From Lepraria neglecta (Eukaryota > Ascomycota > Lecanoromycetes > Lecanorales > Stereocaulaceae): a stretch of 64,000 nt of DNA. The notes beneath the pieces are model-generated. The model worked only from the letters and a program-made list of their open reading frames with translations, ran no database searches and had not been told where the DNA came from. The stretch is from contig CM065647.1 of NCBI GenBank assembly GCA_033220425.1, positions 3,286,001 through 3,350,000 on the forward strand. The letters run 5' to 3'. Every line of letters begins with the position of its first letter. Position 1 is the stretch's first letter. The position numbers were made by a program, and so were the translations under genes. Shown here piece by piece: positions 20,900 to 32,234 of the stretch.

Positions 20900-21481
20900 T
20901 GTGAGTTTTCGAATGAAAAGTTTTGACTAGGAGATGGAAAGAGAAAAATAAACATATATCATGATTGAGGATGGGCTTCTAGCATGCGCTTCTCCGTCGC
21001 AAGATATGTTACCGTAGTGCTTTGATGCGTTGAGTATCCATAAGACCCTACATATGTAAGCGCAGGTCATGAGTGACTATTTCAACGGATGCTTTCGGCT
21101 GTTTCATGGTAGCAATGGTGCTTGCTGTATATGGCATGGCGGCTGCGGTATTATTATTGCAGACTCATACTGGTCCATCAACTGCGTTTCAAAGTCTATG
21201 ATACATGCCAATGGGGAAAAGATAGGAAAGGTTCTTAGCTAATGATAAAGGTCAGAAAATCGAAGGGCAATTTCGAGGTCGAAGAATAGAAGAGCGCTTG
21301 AACTCAACGCCCCAAGCGCCGATATATCATGTAAGACGAAGCTCTACCTTATTGTCAGGACCAGATATATTTTGCACAGGCTGCAAGCATAAGGCATCTA
21401 CAAATGCTAATGTGGACCCCATTGAAGCTGCCAACATCCACGATTGCTGGCCGCCTTGCTCGCAGCAGCGGCCTCAGTGCA
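20900..21481. other. Intergenic, divergent promoter region
   Basis: Lies between copy 2 (minus) and the QTRT2 gene (plus). No further gene supported. Confidence 0.4.
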
Positions 21482-23035
21482 ATGGCTGCTCTACACAATC
21501 ACTCCTCGTTGCGACAGTCCTCGCATCCTCTATTATTTGTCCTCCAAAAGTCAAGTACCCGCGAAGATGAGCCCCGATTCGGCCGCCTCTCCTTCCAAAA
21601 CCGCGTACCAATGGACACACCACACTATGTGGCCGTCAGCTCACGAGGAGTCGTACCGCATCTCTCGCAAGACATGATGAGGGAGAACACCAATATCCGT
21701 GCTATGTACACTGCTCTCGAAGATTGTGAGTAGCTCGAGACCCCTTGCCCTTCATTTCCTTGAATATCACTAACGAGCGAGCTCTCCCTGGAGCCCCCAA
21801 GTCATAGGAAAAGCATCCCACCAATACCAAACACCCCCCATTTTCAACTTCCCAGCCGCTCCTCACGAATCACCTCTCCGAAAATTCATAGCTCTACAAA
21901 AGTACGCTCTGCTCATTCTCGGTCCGCGACGAATCCCTCCTTTACCATGTCCAGCCTCGAGCACACACAGTGCCATACCGATAGTCACATCCCTTGGTTT
22001 CGGCATGCTGGAGTATACCAACTATGTGGAGGCAATTCAAAAGCTTCGACCGGATGTTGTATTGGGCATGGGCGACGTGCTGTTCGGACATAAACCGGGT
22101 GTGAAGCGAATTGATAAGATGGGCGATAGGACGCTTGTATGGGTAAAGGAGTTGGCGGATGGAATGAAGGATGAGGAAAATGGCACGCCGAGGCCGGCTT
22201 TGTTCGCGCCAATATTACCTATCGAGGCGGAGCAGCAGTCTTACTATCTAGATGCCCTTCAGGGTGAGCTCGTGGACAGTGTCGATGGGCTAGTACTTTA
22301 CGACACTGCGTCAATCGATGCAATACCGAAGACATTACGGCATTTACCTCGGTTATCATTGGGTGAGATGAACAGTCCTCATAAGCTGCTCGACGCCATC
22401 GCTCTGGGAATCGATATCTTCACCATCTCCTTCATCACCGAAACAACAGATGCCGGCATCGCTTTGGGCTTCTCTTTCCCAGCTATCAAAGATACTGATC
22501 TCGACACACCATTACCACTAGGAGTCGACATGTGGTCCCCCACCCACGCAACATCCCTCTCACCACTCCGCTCAGACTGCTTATGCTACACATGCACGAA
22601 CCACCATCAGGCATTTCTACAACATCTCTTAAATGCCAAAGAGATGCTAGGCTGGGTATTACTTCAATTACACAACCACCACATTGTCGACAACTTCTTT
22701 GCAGGCGTGCGTCAGTGCATTCAAAATGGCTCTTTCGAAGACGAAAGGACGTCATTCGAGAAAACATACACAGCAGAGTTGCCAGAGAAGACGGGGCAGG
22801 GGCCACGGTAAGTGCTAACACCCCAACTAATCTCCAAAATCATTGTGGCTCATTTTCGTCCCGCAGAGTCAGAGGCTACCAATACAAATCCGAAAAGAGC
22901 GAACAGCGCAAGAATCCGCCAGCATACCGCTCGCTGGATGACAGAAAGGAGAAATTGGCAGAAGCAGCCTTACCGAGCCCGAGTGCAGATGCGAACGATC
23001 TTGAACAGCAGGGCTTTGCTGAGAAAGCGGAGTGA
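21482..23035 (+). CDS. QTRT2: Queuine tRNA-ribosyltransferase accessory subunit 2
   Basis: Three exons (21482-21725, 21802-22807, 22867-23035) give 472 residues in one frame. Diagnostic stretches are RFGRLSFQNRVPMDTPHY, GVVPHLSQDMM, LRKFIALQKYALLILGPRR, FGMLEYTNYVEAIQKLRPDV and DIFTISFITETTDAGIALGF. The zinc-ligand motif of the TGT family, CLCYTCTNHH followed by LLNAKEMLGWVLLQLHNHH, is present. In eukaryotes this non-catalytic paralogue pairs with QTRT1 to exchange guanine-34 for queuine in Asn, Asp, His and Tyr tRNAs, at the outer mitochondrial membrane in animals. The basic, degenerate C-terminal tail is typical of fungal versions. The N-terminal Met is uncertain; an in-frame ATG exists 78 bases upstream. 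Confidence 0.9.
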
Positions 23036-23458
23036 AGGGCCCCTGAATATCCTCCGTTGGAGCTTCAGAGTCGACACTGTGGCCAATTGCACTGAGGAGG
23101 TACAATTTCCATGAGTTCCGGCTCAAATTGTTGGATAGGATGACAGGACGTTGAATCCAACTAGTCAACATTAGATCGCGCAGAACTACAAATTGGTTTA
23201 GTGCTTCATCATCTACGTCACGATGAGGGTTGCCACTATCAGATTTATCAGGGCCGAAAGGCCTTCATGCGAAATTTTGTTCGAGACACTAATGCATGCT
23301 GTCTGCTTCAATAGACTAGCCTGTAGAAGCTGTGCTGTGACGGCCACGTTCTATCAATACCTAATAGAGTAAAGCCAAGAAAATCCCTACCAGCCAACGC
23401 CACGCTCTTCTAAACACAAAGCACCAAAACAACCACCATTCCCACTCCACACCCACCC
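23036..23458. other. Intergenic between convergent genes
   Basis: 3' ends of QTRT2 and MTHFR face each other. Nothing else seen. Confidence 0.45.
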
Positions 23459-25472
23459 CTAAACCTCCATAAGAGCCTCCCACGACCGTCCCGGCTCCCT
23501 ATATCCATGCCCAATAACATTAACAATCCAAACCCCCTTCCTAACCGCCCTCAAAAACTCCATACTCGCCTTCGCCCTCTCCCTCTCAACTTTCCCCAAC
23601 CGACTAGCCTCCCCCACACACCTCCCCCACTCCCCCCAAATCCCAAACGCCTCCTCCACCCACGCACGGAAACTAACTTCCTCCACCATAGTCGCAGTCG
23701 CTATTTCCTTTCCCGCGAAAGAACCCCACGTGACAGCGTGCACTGCATCTTGAGGTTCAGAGCTGAGGAACTCGCCGGCTGCGTTGCCGGCGTAGTAGGA
23801 TACTTCGCCGTTCTTGTGCAGGATGTCGAGGTGGGGTTTTATTGTGTCTTGGAAGATGTGAGCGGACACGAAGAACTCGACGAAGGATTTCTGGAAGACG
23901 AATCCGCCTGTGGGGCCCCAGCCGTGCGTGGGGTCAGAGGAAGGGAGACCGTCAACGGCGGGCTGGGAGGCGATGGTCCAGTAGCCTTTTTCGGTGGTTA
24001 GGCGGGTGAGTTCGGTGGTGATTAGTTTTGTTTCTGGGGAGAGGGTGGCGGATTCGGACCAAGGGAGTTGTGTGGGGTTGTTTCCAGCTAAGTGAGAGGT
24101 GAAGAGGTCGCCTATTTCCTTTTCGGTGGTGGGCGTGCCCCAGAGGGCGAGAGCTTGGATGGGCGTTACGGTTAGAGAGGTTGGGGAATAGGTTAGGGGT
24201 GGGTTGAAGGCGGGAGAGCGAGCGTCGCCGAAGCGGCCGTTAGGATAGTCGTCCCATGTTGCTTCGCGGGAGTTAGGGTTGTTTTGGGGAAGGGGAGGCC
24301 GAGGTGAGGACGAGCGGTGGGAGTTTGTTGTTAGTTGGGCGGCAGCCGAGGAGGAGGAGATGGATGAGAGGGTTCTGTTGCGGGTGGTTGTGCCGTTGAT
24401 GCCATTTGGTATACCATTCGATAAAAGGGGAATATCGTCGACGGCATTTTCGTATGACTCCAGGGGTATGAGGTTGCACCTCTCAAGCAGGGAGCTGACG
24501 GCTTTTTCAAGGTTGAGCGTATAGAAGTGGAAGCCTCGTGGTCCTTTCGCTTTGACTTTGCGTATACCCTCCACGATCTCAGTAATGGCATCGACGCCAA
24601 CCTGTTTGACCGCTTCATCATCACCCTTGACAGGTTGCAGCCTATGTAATAGCTCTTGAGGCACCTTCGCGTGAGAAAGCTTCGTCGTCCTCATCAATAT
24701 CTCATAGCTCTGCAACGGCATCAACCCAGGTATAATAGGAATCTTAGCAAACACCAATGACTCATGTTCCCGTAACATCTTCTCGTACTTCGTATATGCC
24801 CCGATATCGTAGAATAATTGTGTCATGATAAAGTCCGCTCCAGCCTTCGTCTTGTCTATCAGATAGGGCAAGTCGTGCAAGGGATCCTGATCAGTAGGGT
24901 GTGACTGGTCCGCATGGCCTTCGGGGTATCCAGCAACACCTATACAGAAGTAGTCTCCATGGACACGCCGTATATATCTGACAAGGTCAATAGCCCACGT
25001 GAACTCCTCATTGCTACCCTCTTCCTCATTCGTCCCATTTTCCCCCTCGTCTTCCAGCCTGTACTCGTCTTCCCGCGGCGGATCCCCTCTTAGAGCTAGT
25101 ATGTTGCGGACTCCAAGTGCTTTTGCCTGCTCCAAAGCCTCATCCACGATCTTCCTCTTCATATTCGTGCACGTTAGGTGTAGGCATGTCGTGAGGCCCA
25201 ACTGCCGTTGACATATCTCCGCAAGCTCGAGAGATCTGGCGGAGGTACAGCCACCGGCTCCCCATGTTACTGTGACGAAGAGAGGACGTAGGGTATTTGA
25301 CATGCGCTCAAGGCGGGTCTGTAGGTTGGAGAAGCCCTGGTGCTGGTCAGTCAAGGCTGTGAGGAGCTGGTGGGCATGAACGAACTATTTGGGTCTTCGG
25401 GGGAAAGAACTCGAGTGAGAAGTAGTTGGCATCATTGGGGAGAGCAGCGATCTTTTCAGTGATCTTCTCCAT
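23459..25472 (-). CDS. MET13: Methylenetetrahydrofolate reductase
   Basis: Two exons (25472-25386 and 25336-23459) join in frame at KTQI/GFSNLQTR through a 49-bp intron with a GTTCGT donor, giving 654 residues, the usual eukaryotic length. Exon 1 holds MEKITEKIAALPNDANYFS and LEFFPPKT, the FAD-barrel entry. The TIM barrel continues with LFVTVTWGAGGCTSARSLEL, NILALRGDPPRE and GADFIMTQLFYDI. A Ser-rich linker around residues 340-390 leads to the C-terminal regulatory domain (YPNGRFGDARSPAF, WGTPTTEKEI, VTWGSFAGKEI). The enzyme reduces 5,10-methylene-THF to 5-methyl-THF for methionine synthesis in the cytosol. Yeast MET13 and MET12 are the two paralogues; I favour MET13 by sequence impression but did not compare. 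Confidence 0.95.
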
Positions 25473-25975
25473 GTTGACGAATGGTCTATATATCAAAGGC
25501 AATTAATTCCGTGGGAACTGTAAAATAGAAACATTTGGGAGTCTCATTGTTTTAGGTGTGGGGCTTCAGCCAGCAAGCTTGATTGTCAACACCAGGCACT
25601 CTTTTCATAGATGTTTGGCTCGAAATCTGTGAAACTTAGATCCGGCTGTTTGCGGAGGCAGAATTGCCGAACATCAAACCATCTGTCCATCTGTACATCT
25701 ACTCTCCTACTAACTGCTACATCTAAAGAATCGATGATTGAATCTGTTCAAATCTATTCATTGCTTAGAAGGCAAGACTCCTAGCATCAAATCTGTCTAT
25801 GTGATACCAATACTTCCAAAAACGAAGCCAAAATATTAATATCTTCCCTCTACCATGGTATCGTCATTGCGTGGCATATACAGATGCCTCCATTTTGCCT
25901 TCTATTTCAATGCAGATATTGCCGAACAATTCGTGTATGAAGAAGGGAAACTTTTCGATAAGTCCAATCCCCACA
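25473..25975. other. Intergenic, MTHFR promoter side
   Basis: AT-rich with no supported ORF. Contains the MTHFR upstream region and the 3' end of CYK3. Confidence 0.4.
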
Positions 25976-28900
25976 TCATACGCAGTCCCACTCCCCGAAT
26001 ACACACCATCTTGCACTCCGATCGGCCAGCACCAATCCTCTCCACGTTCCCCTTTCTCCAATCTTGATGATCGTCTCCCACACTCCCCCATTCGCTGATT
26101 CCTCGATACTGACCATGTTATCGCTTTTCCTCATAAGCCTAAGTATCTTGCCACTCGGTGCTTGAATGGCTAGTTTCGCTGGCTTCTGCTGCTGTTGCTG
26201 CTGCTGCTGTTTGGCATTGCTACTGGTGTCTGAACCAGCTTGAGAGAAATAATCGTTCGCTGAAGTCGCAGTTGACACCATGCTCATAGCTGACGAGGGG
26301 CGCGCGAATGGAAGAGGAGAGGCCGAGCGTGCTTCGGGTGAGATGCAGCTGAGAGAGGATGGATGCTGGCGCACAGCAAAGACGAAGGTGTTGTTTATGG
26401 CGAGACGTGCGCACTGGGGCTGGACAACGTACAGGTCATGCCGCATAGCGTGAGGTGTAGGATGACGAACAAGGAACTGATATGGTGGGTGGTTGCCAGT
26501 GTGAAGAATAGGTACGGCGAAAGCCAGCGGATGCGGATTGTCTTTGATTGAGTGCAGGAGTCCTCGCTTGCCAGCATAGACTTTCAGTGTGCCATGGCCT
26601 TCATCGCCAGGAAGCAGGGCTTTCACAGTATACCGCTTCTGGCCGCTAATCCACTCCGCCTGAGCAAGAGCACGATTTGTGGTTGTATCGCCATTCTCGA
26701 AGAAGTCGCCATCAGCGTCGCGAGTGTAGGAGCGAGCCTCGACTTCAGCGATACATTCGACATCGGGAGGCGCTAAGAATTGAATGTGGACAAGTTCAAG
26801 GTTCTCAATCCGAAGAAGGCTGGTGTCGTAATCGACCATTTGGATGTTGTTCTTAAAATAAGGCGGGCAGGCGCATGGAAGAGCTAAGAGAATATCTGTG
26901 GCTATTGGCGGGCAGATGTGCTGTTGTTCATAGTTGGACGGTATGTGGGTGTAGCAGATCTCCATCGGCCTGGCTAAGAACCACCCATTTTCGGCGACCT
27001 GATGACCAGCACTCGAATACTGGCTGCGTTTCGGATTTGTCGGGCTTGCCAGCGAGCAATCCATGATCCTCCAGGCGCCATCCACAACCACAGCGTTCCA
27101 CCAATGGTTGGGCCTGGGATGGCTGTTATGCTCGATAATTTCTCCGGGTGATTTGAGGTAGCCCCTAACAACCTCTGAATGTAAGCCAGCGCCGGAACAC
27201 ATCTCTGAGACCAGCACGGCGACTTCTTCTGAACAGCCTCGCCTCATCTGGATCACGCGTCTCGAGTCGACTTCGCCTTCAAAATCCTCCTCCCAGGCGA
27301 CCTTTTCACTCACCCAGGTAAAGATTGCTCTTAGCCTTTGCACATCACTCCGATAAGGGCGACATACATAGCCTTGCGCTAGGCTTGATGGGTTGGTCAT
27401 GGGCGGAAGGCTGTTGACAAAGCGAGCACTCTTGTCAACCAATTGGTAATTCACAGCCAAGAAGTCTGTCGGATACTGGATAGGCATTCCATCTGCTCCT
27501 TCATCTCCCTCGACAGCTTCTGAAAGAGCGTCTACAGGCGCAACGACCGGATAGTCCATCATTTGGCATTTTTCAATCCTCTCGGTCCTTTCGTTGCGGC
27601 TCAACGAATTGGATCGATTCACGTCACGCCGAACCTGGACCCAGTCAATATCGCTTTTGCCGCCTCCTAGACCCATATCCCTCGCTGCACTCCCGCCGGC
27701 GATAGCTGTAACACCATTGGGCAACAGGCTCTTGATCGGAGAGCGCGGTGCCTCGGTGTGTCCATTGGCAATAGTGCCTCTTGCGCTGGCGGCGCCTGTC
27801 TTGGCCGAATCAACGAGCTTCTTGAAGAAGCCGCTTTTCTTCTTTTTAGGGGTCATGAGCCCTCCCAGCACACCACCGGAATCTGCTACGCTGCCCGAGT
27901 AATCAATTACTGCGCTTGAACCTGGTCTGGATTGGTTGCTTGAGTAGTGGCTGGGTGTCTGGGGCCTTGTAGCACTTCCTCCGTCACCCAATCCAAGGAG
28001 GGCGTCCTGCCGATTGTCCACTACGCTCAAGGGCCTGCTCCTGCTGATGCTTCCCCACTTTCGTCGGGCCAAGCTACCTGCACTCGTAGCGCTGAAACCT
28101 CCTGCTGAATGACCACTCATGATGCTTTGGCTTGTCCTTTGAGTGCTACTTGTACTATTTGTCGCTACACTTTGGACGCCGGATGAAGAGTTCGTTGCGC
28201 TAGATTTCGTTGTGAAGGTTCGATCTAGCATGCTTCTCCCTAGCTCATAAGCGGATTTGCGGTTCCTGAGTCGACGGCTGCCAGATACAGACTCTCTTAT
28301 GCCAAATGAGGACTGCGTCCGTGGCTCATAGGGCGAGTTCTTTGGAGGTGGAGCTGGTGGTGGGCCCATAGGATCGTCTGGAAGAAAGAGCTCATTGGTA
28401 GGCCGAGGGCTGGTGGCACCCATACTTCGCAGACGCTTTTCCATGCGTTCCACGTAGTCGTGCACCTGTGGTGGGCCGTCATCATACTCTTCGTCGCCAT
28501 ACCCGCTGCGGCTCTGGTACTGGTCCTCGTCCCTCTGCGAAGATGCAATACCCAATGATGATCTCGGTCGTCGAGGCTTCCGTGCATTTGGATTCGTACG
28601 AAATTCCTCGAAGGCCTCAGGCGACCATGGGTCAAGAGGGGATCGTTCTTGCTCGGGTGATGGGGATTGTTCGTTCTCCCGCATTGCCATATGATCTAGA
28701 GAAGACATAACATCATCCATGGCGTCCCGCAAAGGCGATGGAGTGTGTCCATGGCCACCTGGGGATGGTGGAGCGGGCGATTGTCCTCTTGAAGCAACGA
28801 AATAGCGGCCATTCATCGATGGTGTAGGTGAGGGGTTAGCTGGAGGAGTAGTACCATTGTAAGGGACCCGATGCGGAGGTGGTGGAGGCGGAGGCGATGA

Positions 28901-29578
28901 GCCAATGTCATCAGGATAGTCTGCATACTCGGAAGATGGTTCGAAATCTATAGGTGGAGCAGGAGAAGGCACACGAGAGCCAAAAGCCGAGTGACGACCG
29001 GACGAGGAAGGTCTTGCGGGCTGTTGTAGGTAACTCGGCTGTCTCGTGGGCGATGTCTGTAAAAAGCTTCCTTGTCTCGTTGGATTCGAGGATGATTGCA
29101 AATAACTCAGTTGTCTTGATGGGCTGGCAGATGTTGTTTGCTGAAAGCTCGGCTGTCTGGAAGGACTGGGAGAAGGTGCGAGAGAGCTAGGTTGAAAGTT
29201 GGCTGCAGCGGCAGCAGGTTTTGGCGATTCAGCGCGAGCGTACGCTTGGAAGGGTTTGCGGAATGCCTTCGGCTTTGGCGGAGATGCCTTGGGTGTAGAC
29301 AAGCTTCCTGATGGGCTTGGAGGTATAGAACTTGACACTCGGCTGACTGGGGTGAAGCTCTCGTCCAAGACCTGTACAAAGTTTGATGGGAACAGTCCCA
29401 CTGCTCGTTTGTCCCTGCGCAATCGTCCCATCCACCATGAGCCGTCTCCAGCGTTCAGGCATTCTATCAGATCCCCTTCCACGAATCCCAGATCTCTTTT
29501 CGATTCTCCGCCCCAGGAGTATGTAGCTCTGCACCAGCATGGAAAGCGAGTGGGGAGGGCAGGCGCTATATGCGCCAT
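25976..29578 (-). CDS. CYK3: Cytokinesis protein 3 (SH3 and transglutaminase-like domains)
   Basis: A 1200-residue single exon with no frameshift. An SH3 domain sits at about residues 12-70 (ATYSWGGESKRDLGFVEGDL, WWMGRLRRDKRAVGLFPSNF). A long disordered Ser/Pro-rich region with polyproline (SSPPPPPPPHR) follows to about residue 690. The transglutaminase-like domain runs from about residue 700: RRVIQMRRGCSEEVAVLVSE, VVRGYLKSPGEIIEH, RPNHWWNAVVVDGAWRIMDC. The C-terminal beta-rich part (DADGDFFENGD, DNPHPLAFAVPI) is typical of Cyk3, followed by a nine-Gln run near residue 1130. Cyk3 acts at the bud neck or septum with Inn1 and Chs2 in actomyosin ring constriction and primary septum formation. 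Cys, His and Asp-like positions of the transglutaminase triad seem to be present here. Confidence 0.92.
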   Translation of the reverse strand: MAHIAPALPTRFPCWCRATYSWGGESKRDLGFVEGDLIECLNAGDGSWWMGRLRRDKRAVGLFPSNFVQVLDESFTPVSRVSSSIPPSPSGSLSTPKASPPKPKAFRKPFQAYARAESPKPAAAAANFQPSSLAPSPSPSRQPSFQQTTSASPSRQLSYLQSSSNPTRQGSFLQTSPTRQPSYLQQPARPSSSGRHSAFGSRVPSPAPPIDFEPSSEYADYPDDIGSSPPPPPPPHRVPYNGTTPPANPSPTPSMNGRYFVASRGQSPAPPSPGGHGHTPSPLRDAMDDVMSSLDHMAMRENEQSPSPEQERSPLDPWSPEAFEEFRTNPNARKPRRPRSSLGIASSQRDEDQYQSRSGYGDEEYDDGPPQVHDYVERMEKRLRSMGATSPRPTNELFLPDDPMGPPPAPPPKNSPYEPRTQSSFGIRESVSGSRRLRNRKSAYELGRSMLDRTFTTKSSATNSSSGVQSVATNSTSSTQRTSQSIMSGHSAGGFSATSAGSLARRKWGSISRSRPLSVVDNRQDALLGLGDGGSATRPQTPSHYSSNQSRPGSSAVIDYSGSVADSGGVLGGLMTPKKKKSGFFKKLVDSAKTGAASARGTIANGHTEAPRSPIKSLLPNGVTAIAGGSAARDMGLGGGKSDIDWVQVRRDVNRSNSLSRNERTERIEKCQMMDYPVVAPVDALSEAVEGDEGADGMPIQYPTDFLAVNYQLVDKSARFVNSLPPMTNPSSLAQGYVCRPYRSDVQRLRAIFTWVSEKVAWEEDFEGEVDSRRVIQMRRGCSEEVAVLVSEMCSGAGLHSEVVRGYLKSPGEIIEHNSHPRPNHWWNAVVVDGAWRIMDCSLASPTNPKRSQYSSAGHQVAENGWFLARPMEICYTHIPSNYEQQHICPPIATDILLALPCACPPYFKNNIQMVDYDTSLLRIENLELVHIQFLAPPDVECIAEVEARSYTRDADGDFFENGDTTTNRALAQAEWISGQKRYTVKALLPGDEGHGTLKVYAGKRGLLHSIKDNPHPLAFAVPILHTGNHPPYQFLVRHPTPHAMRHDLYVVQPQCARLAINNTFVFAVRQHPSSLSCISPEARSASPLPFARPSSAMSMVSTATSANDYFSQAGSDTSSNAKQQQQQQQQKPAKLAIQAPSGKILRLMRKSDNMVSIEESANGGVWETIIKIGERGTWRGLVLADRSARWCVFGEWDCV

Positions 29579-30179
29579 TGTTGCTTATGTTCACGGATAG
29601 ATCCGCAGCTTTCCAAAGCTCGTAGATGCCGATTGCTAGGTTGGAATCTGGCAGAGTTTAAGGCGAATGAAGCTGATAGTACAATGCGGAATAGAGTTGC
29701 AAATTTGCAAACAATCGAAGTGGAGGGCGGCCAGCAATTGATGCATCGATGGCAGTAAAGCGGGAGTTTCGGAGGCGCCGCTGCGGCAGCACGTTCGGAT
29801 TATGATGTTAACGAGTGTGGTAGGGCCAAGTGTTCCTAAGCTGGAGCATTGCGAAAGTTTTCAAGTGTGACGAGGTTTGTTTACTTTGTGCTATTTCTGG
29901 CTAGCGCCCGCCGTCAAATTAGCGCTTCCCCAAGCGCTACTCTCGGCCTTCCAATATCAAACTTTGAGCATGATTTGATTTCGACATTTATTCTACTTCC
30001 ATATGGATTAGTTCGTCGAAATATCTCGTTGCTGTAATGTCTATTCTCTATACCCTCTATGTCGCTCAAAAAACTTACAGTCTATCCTGATTGAGCGGTC
30101 TGACCCTGAAGCCCGTCTACCATCGTCATATCCTTCATGAAAGCTCGAGGCGACATTGTGTATCGCGATTGGCCATTGT
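29579..30179. other. Intergenic
   Basis: CYK3 promoter side and the 3' side of the AIG2-like gene. No supported ORF. Confidence 0.4.
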
Positions 30180-30976
30180 CTACACAGCACTTCCGAGCAC
30201 ATCCTCCTCATCCTTGTTCCTAATTTCCAGCTTCTCTGTGATATTGCCGTTTGCACCACGTCCCCCAGTCGGGTCCTTCCTCTCTCTGACAGCTTCATCG
30301 ACCTCTAAAAGGGCAGATTAACCTCGTGCTCACAGAAGCTAGCTCCTACGCACCTGCAATAGATGGTCTCAACTCAAACTGACAAGGTCTCGACTCACCC
30401 TGATACTCCTCGTCATTACCGCCGACCCACCTCCTCATTTTCTCCCTCCGGAACTCTTCAAAGTCCCACTCGCCCTCCTCCAACCCCACTTCCTTGTCAA
30501 TCCAGACGTATGTCTCCGTCTCGATCTCATCCATCTCTTGTCCGCCTTCATCCAGCAATCGCGGCCGGACTTTGACACGGTCGTATTGGTCGCCTTCAAA
30601 CAGATCGAGGCGCCATTGGTCTTCTGCGGTGAGACCTTGGACGTATGTACCTCTTACGCATGCATTGGACGCTTTCGAGGGGATAATGGCAGGATAATCG
30701 CATTCGCAGACACGATGCCGCATGTACCCATTGAGAAGAGCCGGCGCAATCTTGAGGCGGGAGATTTGGGTAGAGGTCGGGGTAGTGGTGCCGTAGATAA
30801 CGCGATGGAGGACTTGAGGTGCCATCTACCAACAGTGAGACCGAGTTACTGAGCATGGAGCTGGATGTCCGTACTAAGGTCCCTGAGGGTTGTTGAATTT
30901 AGCTGAGCGATTATCACGTAGGCAGGAACGTAAGGTGCGGAAGCGTACCGTAGAAGAAGGCGCTGCGGTCTCCCAT
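30180..30976 (-). CDS. AIG2-like / gamma-glutamylcyclotransferase-fold protein
   Basis: Three exons (30976-30941, 30825-30399, 30304-30180) total 588 bases, an exact 195 codons plus stop. Exon 1 gives MGDRSAFFYGTL, the family's opening FFYGTL. Exon 2 continues MAPQVLHRVIYG and holds YPAIIPSKASNACVRGTYV, LDLFEGDQYDRVKV and ETYVWIDKE. Exon 3 gives EVDEAVRERKDPTGGRGANG, which is the usual C-terminus of fungal members. The second intron is canonical (GTGAGT...TTTTAG). The first has no GT: the join must be CTT/ATG in phase 0, but the bases after CTT are CCGCAC, and no codon of exon 1 begins with GT. Family members are small soluble cyclotransferases or hydrolases; substrate unknown here. Confidence 0.8.
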
Positions 30977-32234
30977 GGCGGAACCAGATGAGTAGAACCT
31001 AAAGACTTAAACGGACGTTTTTTCAGGAGCAGTTTGGGGTAATGGTGTGGGCATCGCACTGATAAACATGGATCCTTATCGCTTAGCGCGCGCTTTTCGG
31101 CAAGGCTAGCATTGGCAACCGGAAAGGCAAAACACCCAAAGTAGAGTATTACAACTGCCTCTGCCTACCAACTTTGCCTTCTTTGAGGCAGAGTCTATCC
31201 CCTGATCGTTCACCATAAGCCAATCGAGCAGACATAATGGGTCAGGCCGGCTCGGGAAACCTCCCCCAACCATCCCCTTCCAGACGGAATCTTGCCCACA
31301 TTTTGCGGCCTTTGGCAACGGCTTTCCCACAGAAAATTGCCGATACCAACTCAAAGATCCCATTTAAGTGCTACAAACATAGGCGTAACTTCTCGGAAAG
31401 TCCAGTATTGTCATGCACACAACACCCGCATAATTGTCGAAGGTACTGGCTGAAATCCCCTCGAAGCGTTACGACATCAACACTTAAAGTGCAGAACTGA
31501 GGGAAATACTGGCTGTTTCCCCTTTAAAAGCGTTACAATGTTGACATAAAGAGTGCAAAACTGTCAAAGCCTCTGACCTCACCCCCTTCCAATTACGGCA
31601 TTTCCATCAATACCAGGGACCGCAGAACTGGAACATCTGGCCCAAACCGTTCAGGGCGTGACAAAATCAGCACCAAGGCGTTACAAGGTCGATCACATTA
31701 GCGGGTGCTTAACCCCTGAGGTGGACGGTCATCGTCCCGAATTCAATTCCTAAAAGGCACCAACATGACCATGAACACGTTACCAATACGGAGCAATGGT
31801 CGCCGAGCCTGCTTTGCCTCCTTACCGCGGGAGCTCAAGGAAAATTTATGAGAGGGGTTTTCTGTACTTTTTGCTTGCATTGGCGAACCCCTGAAGATGC
31901 GCGGTTATAATTCTAAGATTGAGCCGGAGGGAGACTGTAAGAATCATAGGGCACTCTCCGCCACCATGTGACGTCCAACCGCCTCCATCTCAACACGTTC
32001 GACATTATATAAGTGACGTCGCAGTTCTTTCACTTGTGTATTGAAACTCTCACTAAATCACTTCTGGACATGAATACATCAACCCTTGTTGAACTATTAT
32101 CGAACTTCCTAAGCCAAAAACCTCACACGACTGACACAGGCTTCCGAGAGATTCTCCATGTTCAGAGAAAACCTATAAAGAACCCTATCACTACATCTCG
32201 CTACATTTGCAAAACACCTTGTCGATCTGCAAAC
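30977..32234. other. Intergenic with diverged tandem repeats
   Basis: No gene supported. The part 31380-31700 carries imperfect repeats listed separately. The last 250 bases are the leader of the following F-box-like gene. Confidence 0.4.
31437..31567 (+). repeat. Two diverged copies of a ~65-bp unit
   Basis: Both copies have the order TACTGGCTG, CCCCT, AAGCGTTAC, then a short variable piece, and AGTGCA(G/A)AACTG. A further GGCGTTACAAGGTCGA near 31679 may be a third fragment. The copies are about 70% alike by eye. Role unknown. Confidence 0.5.
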
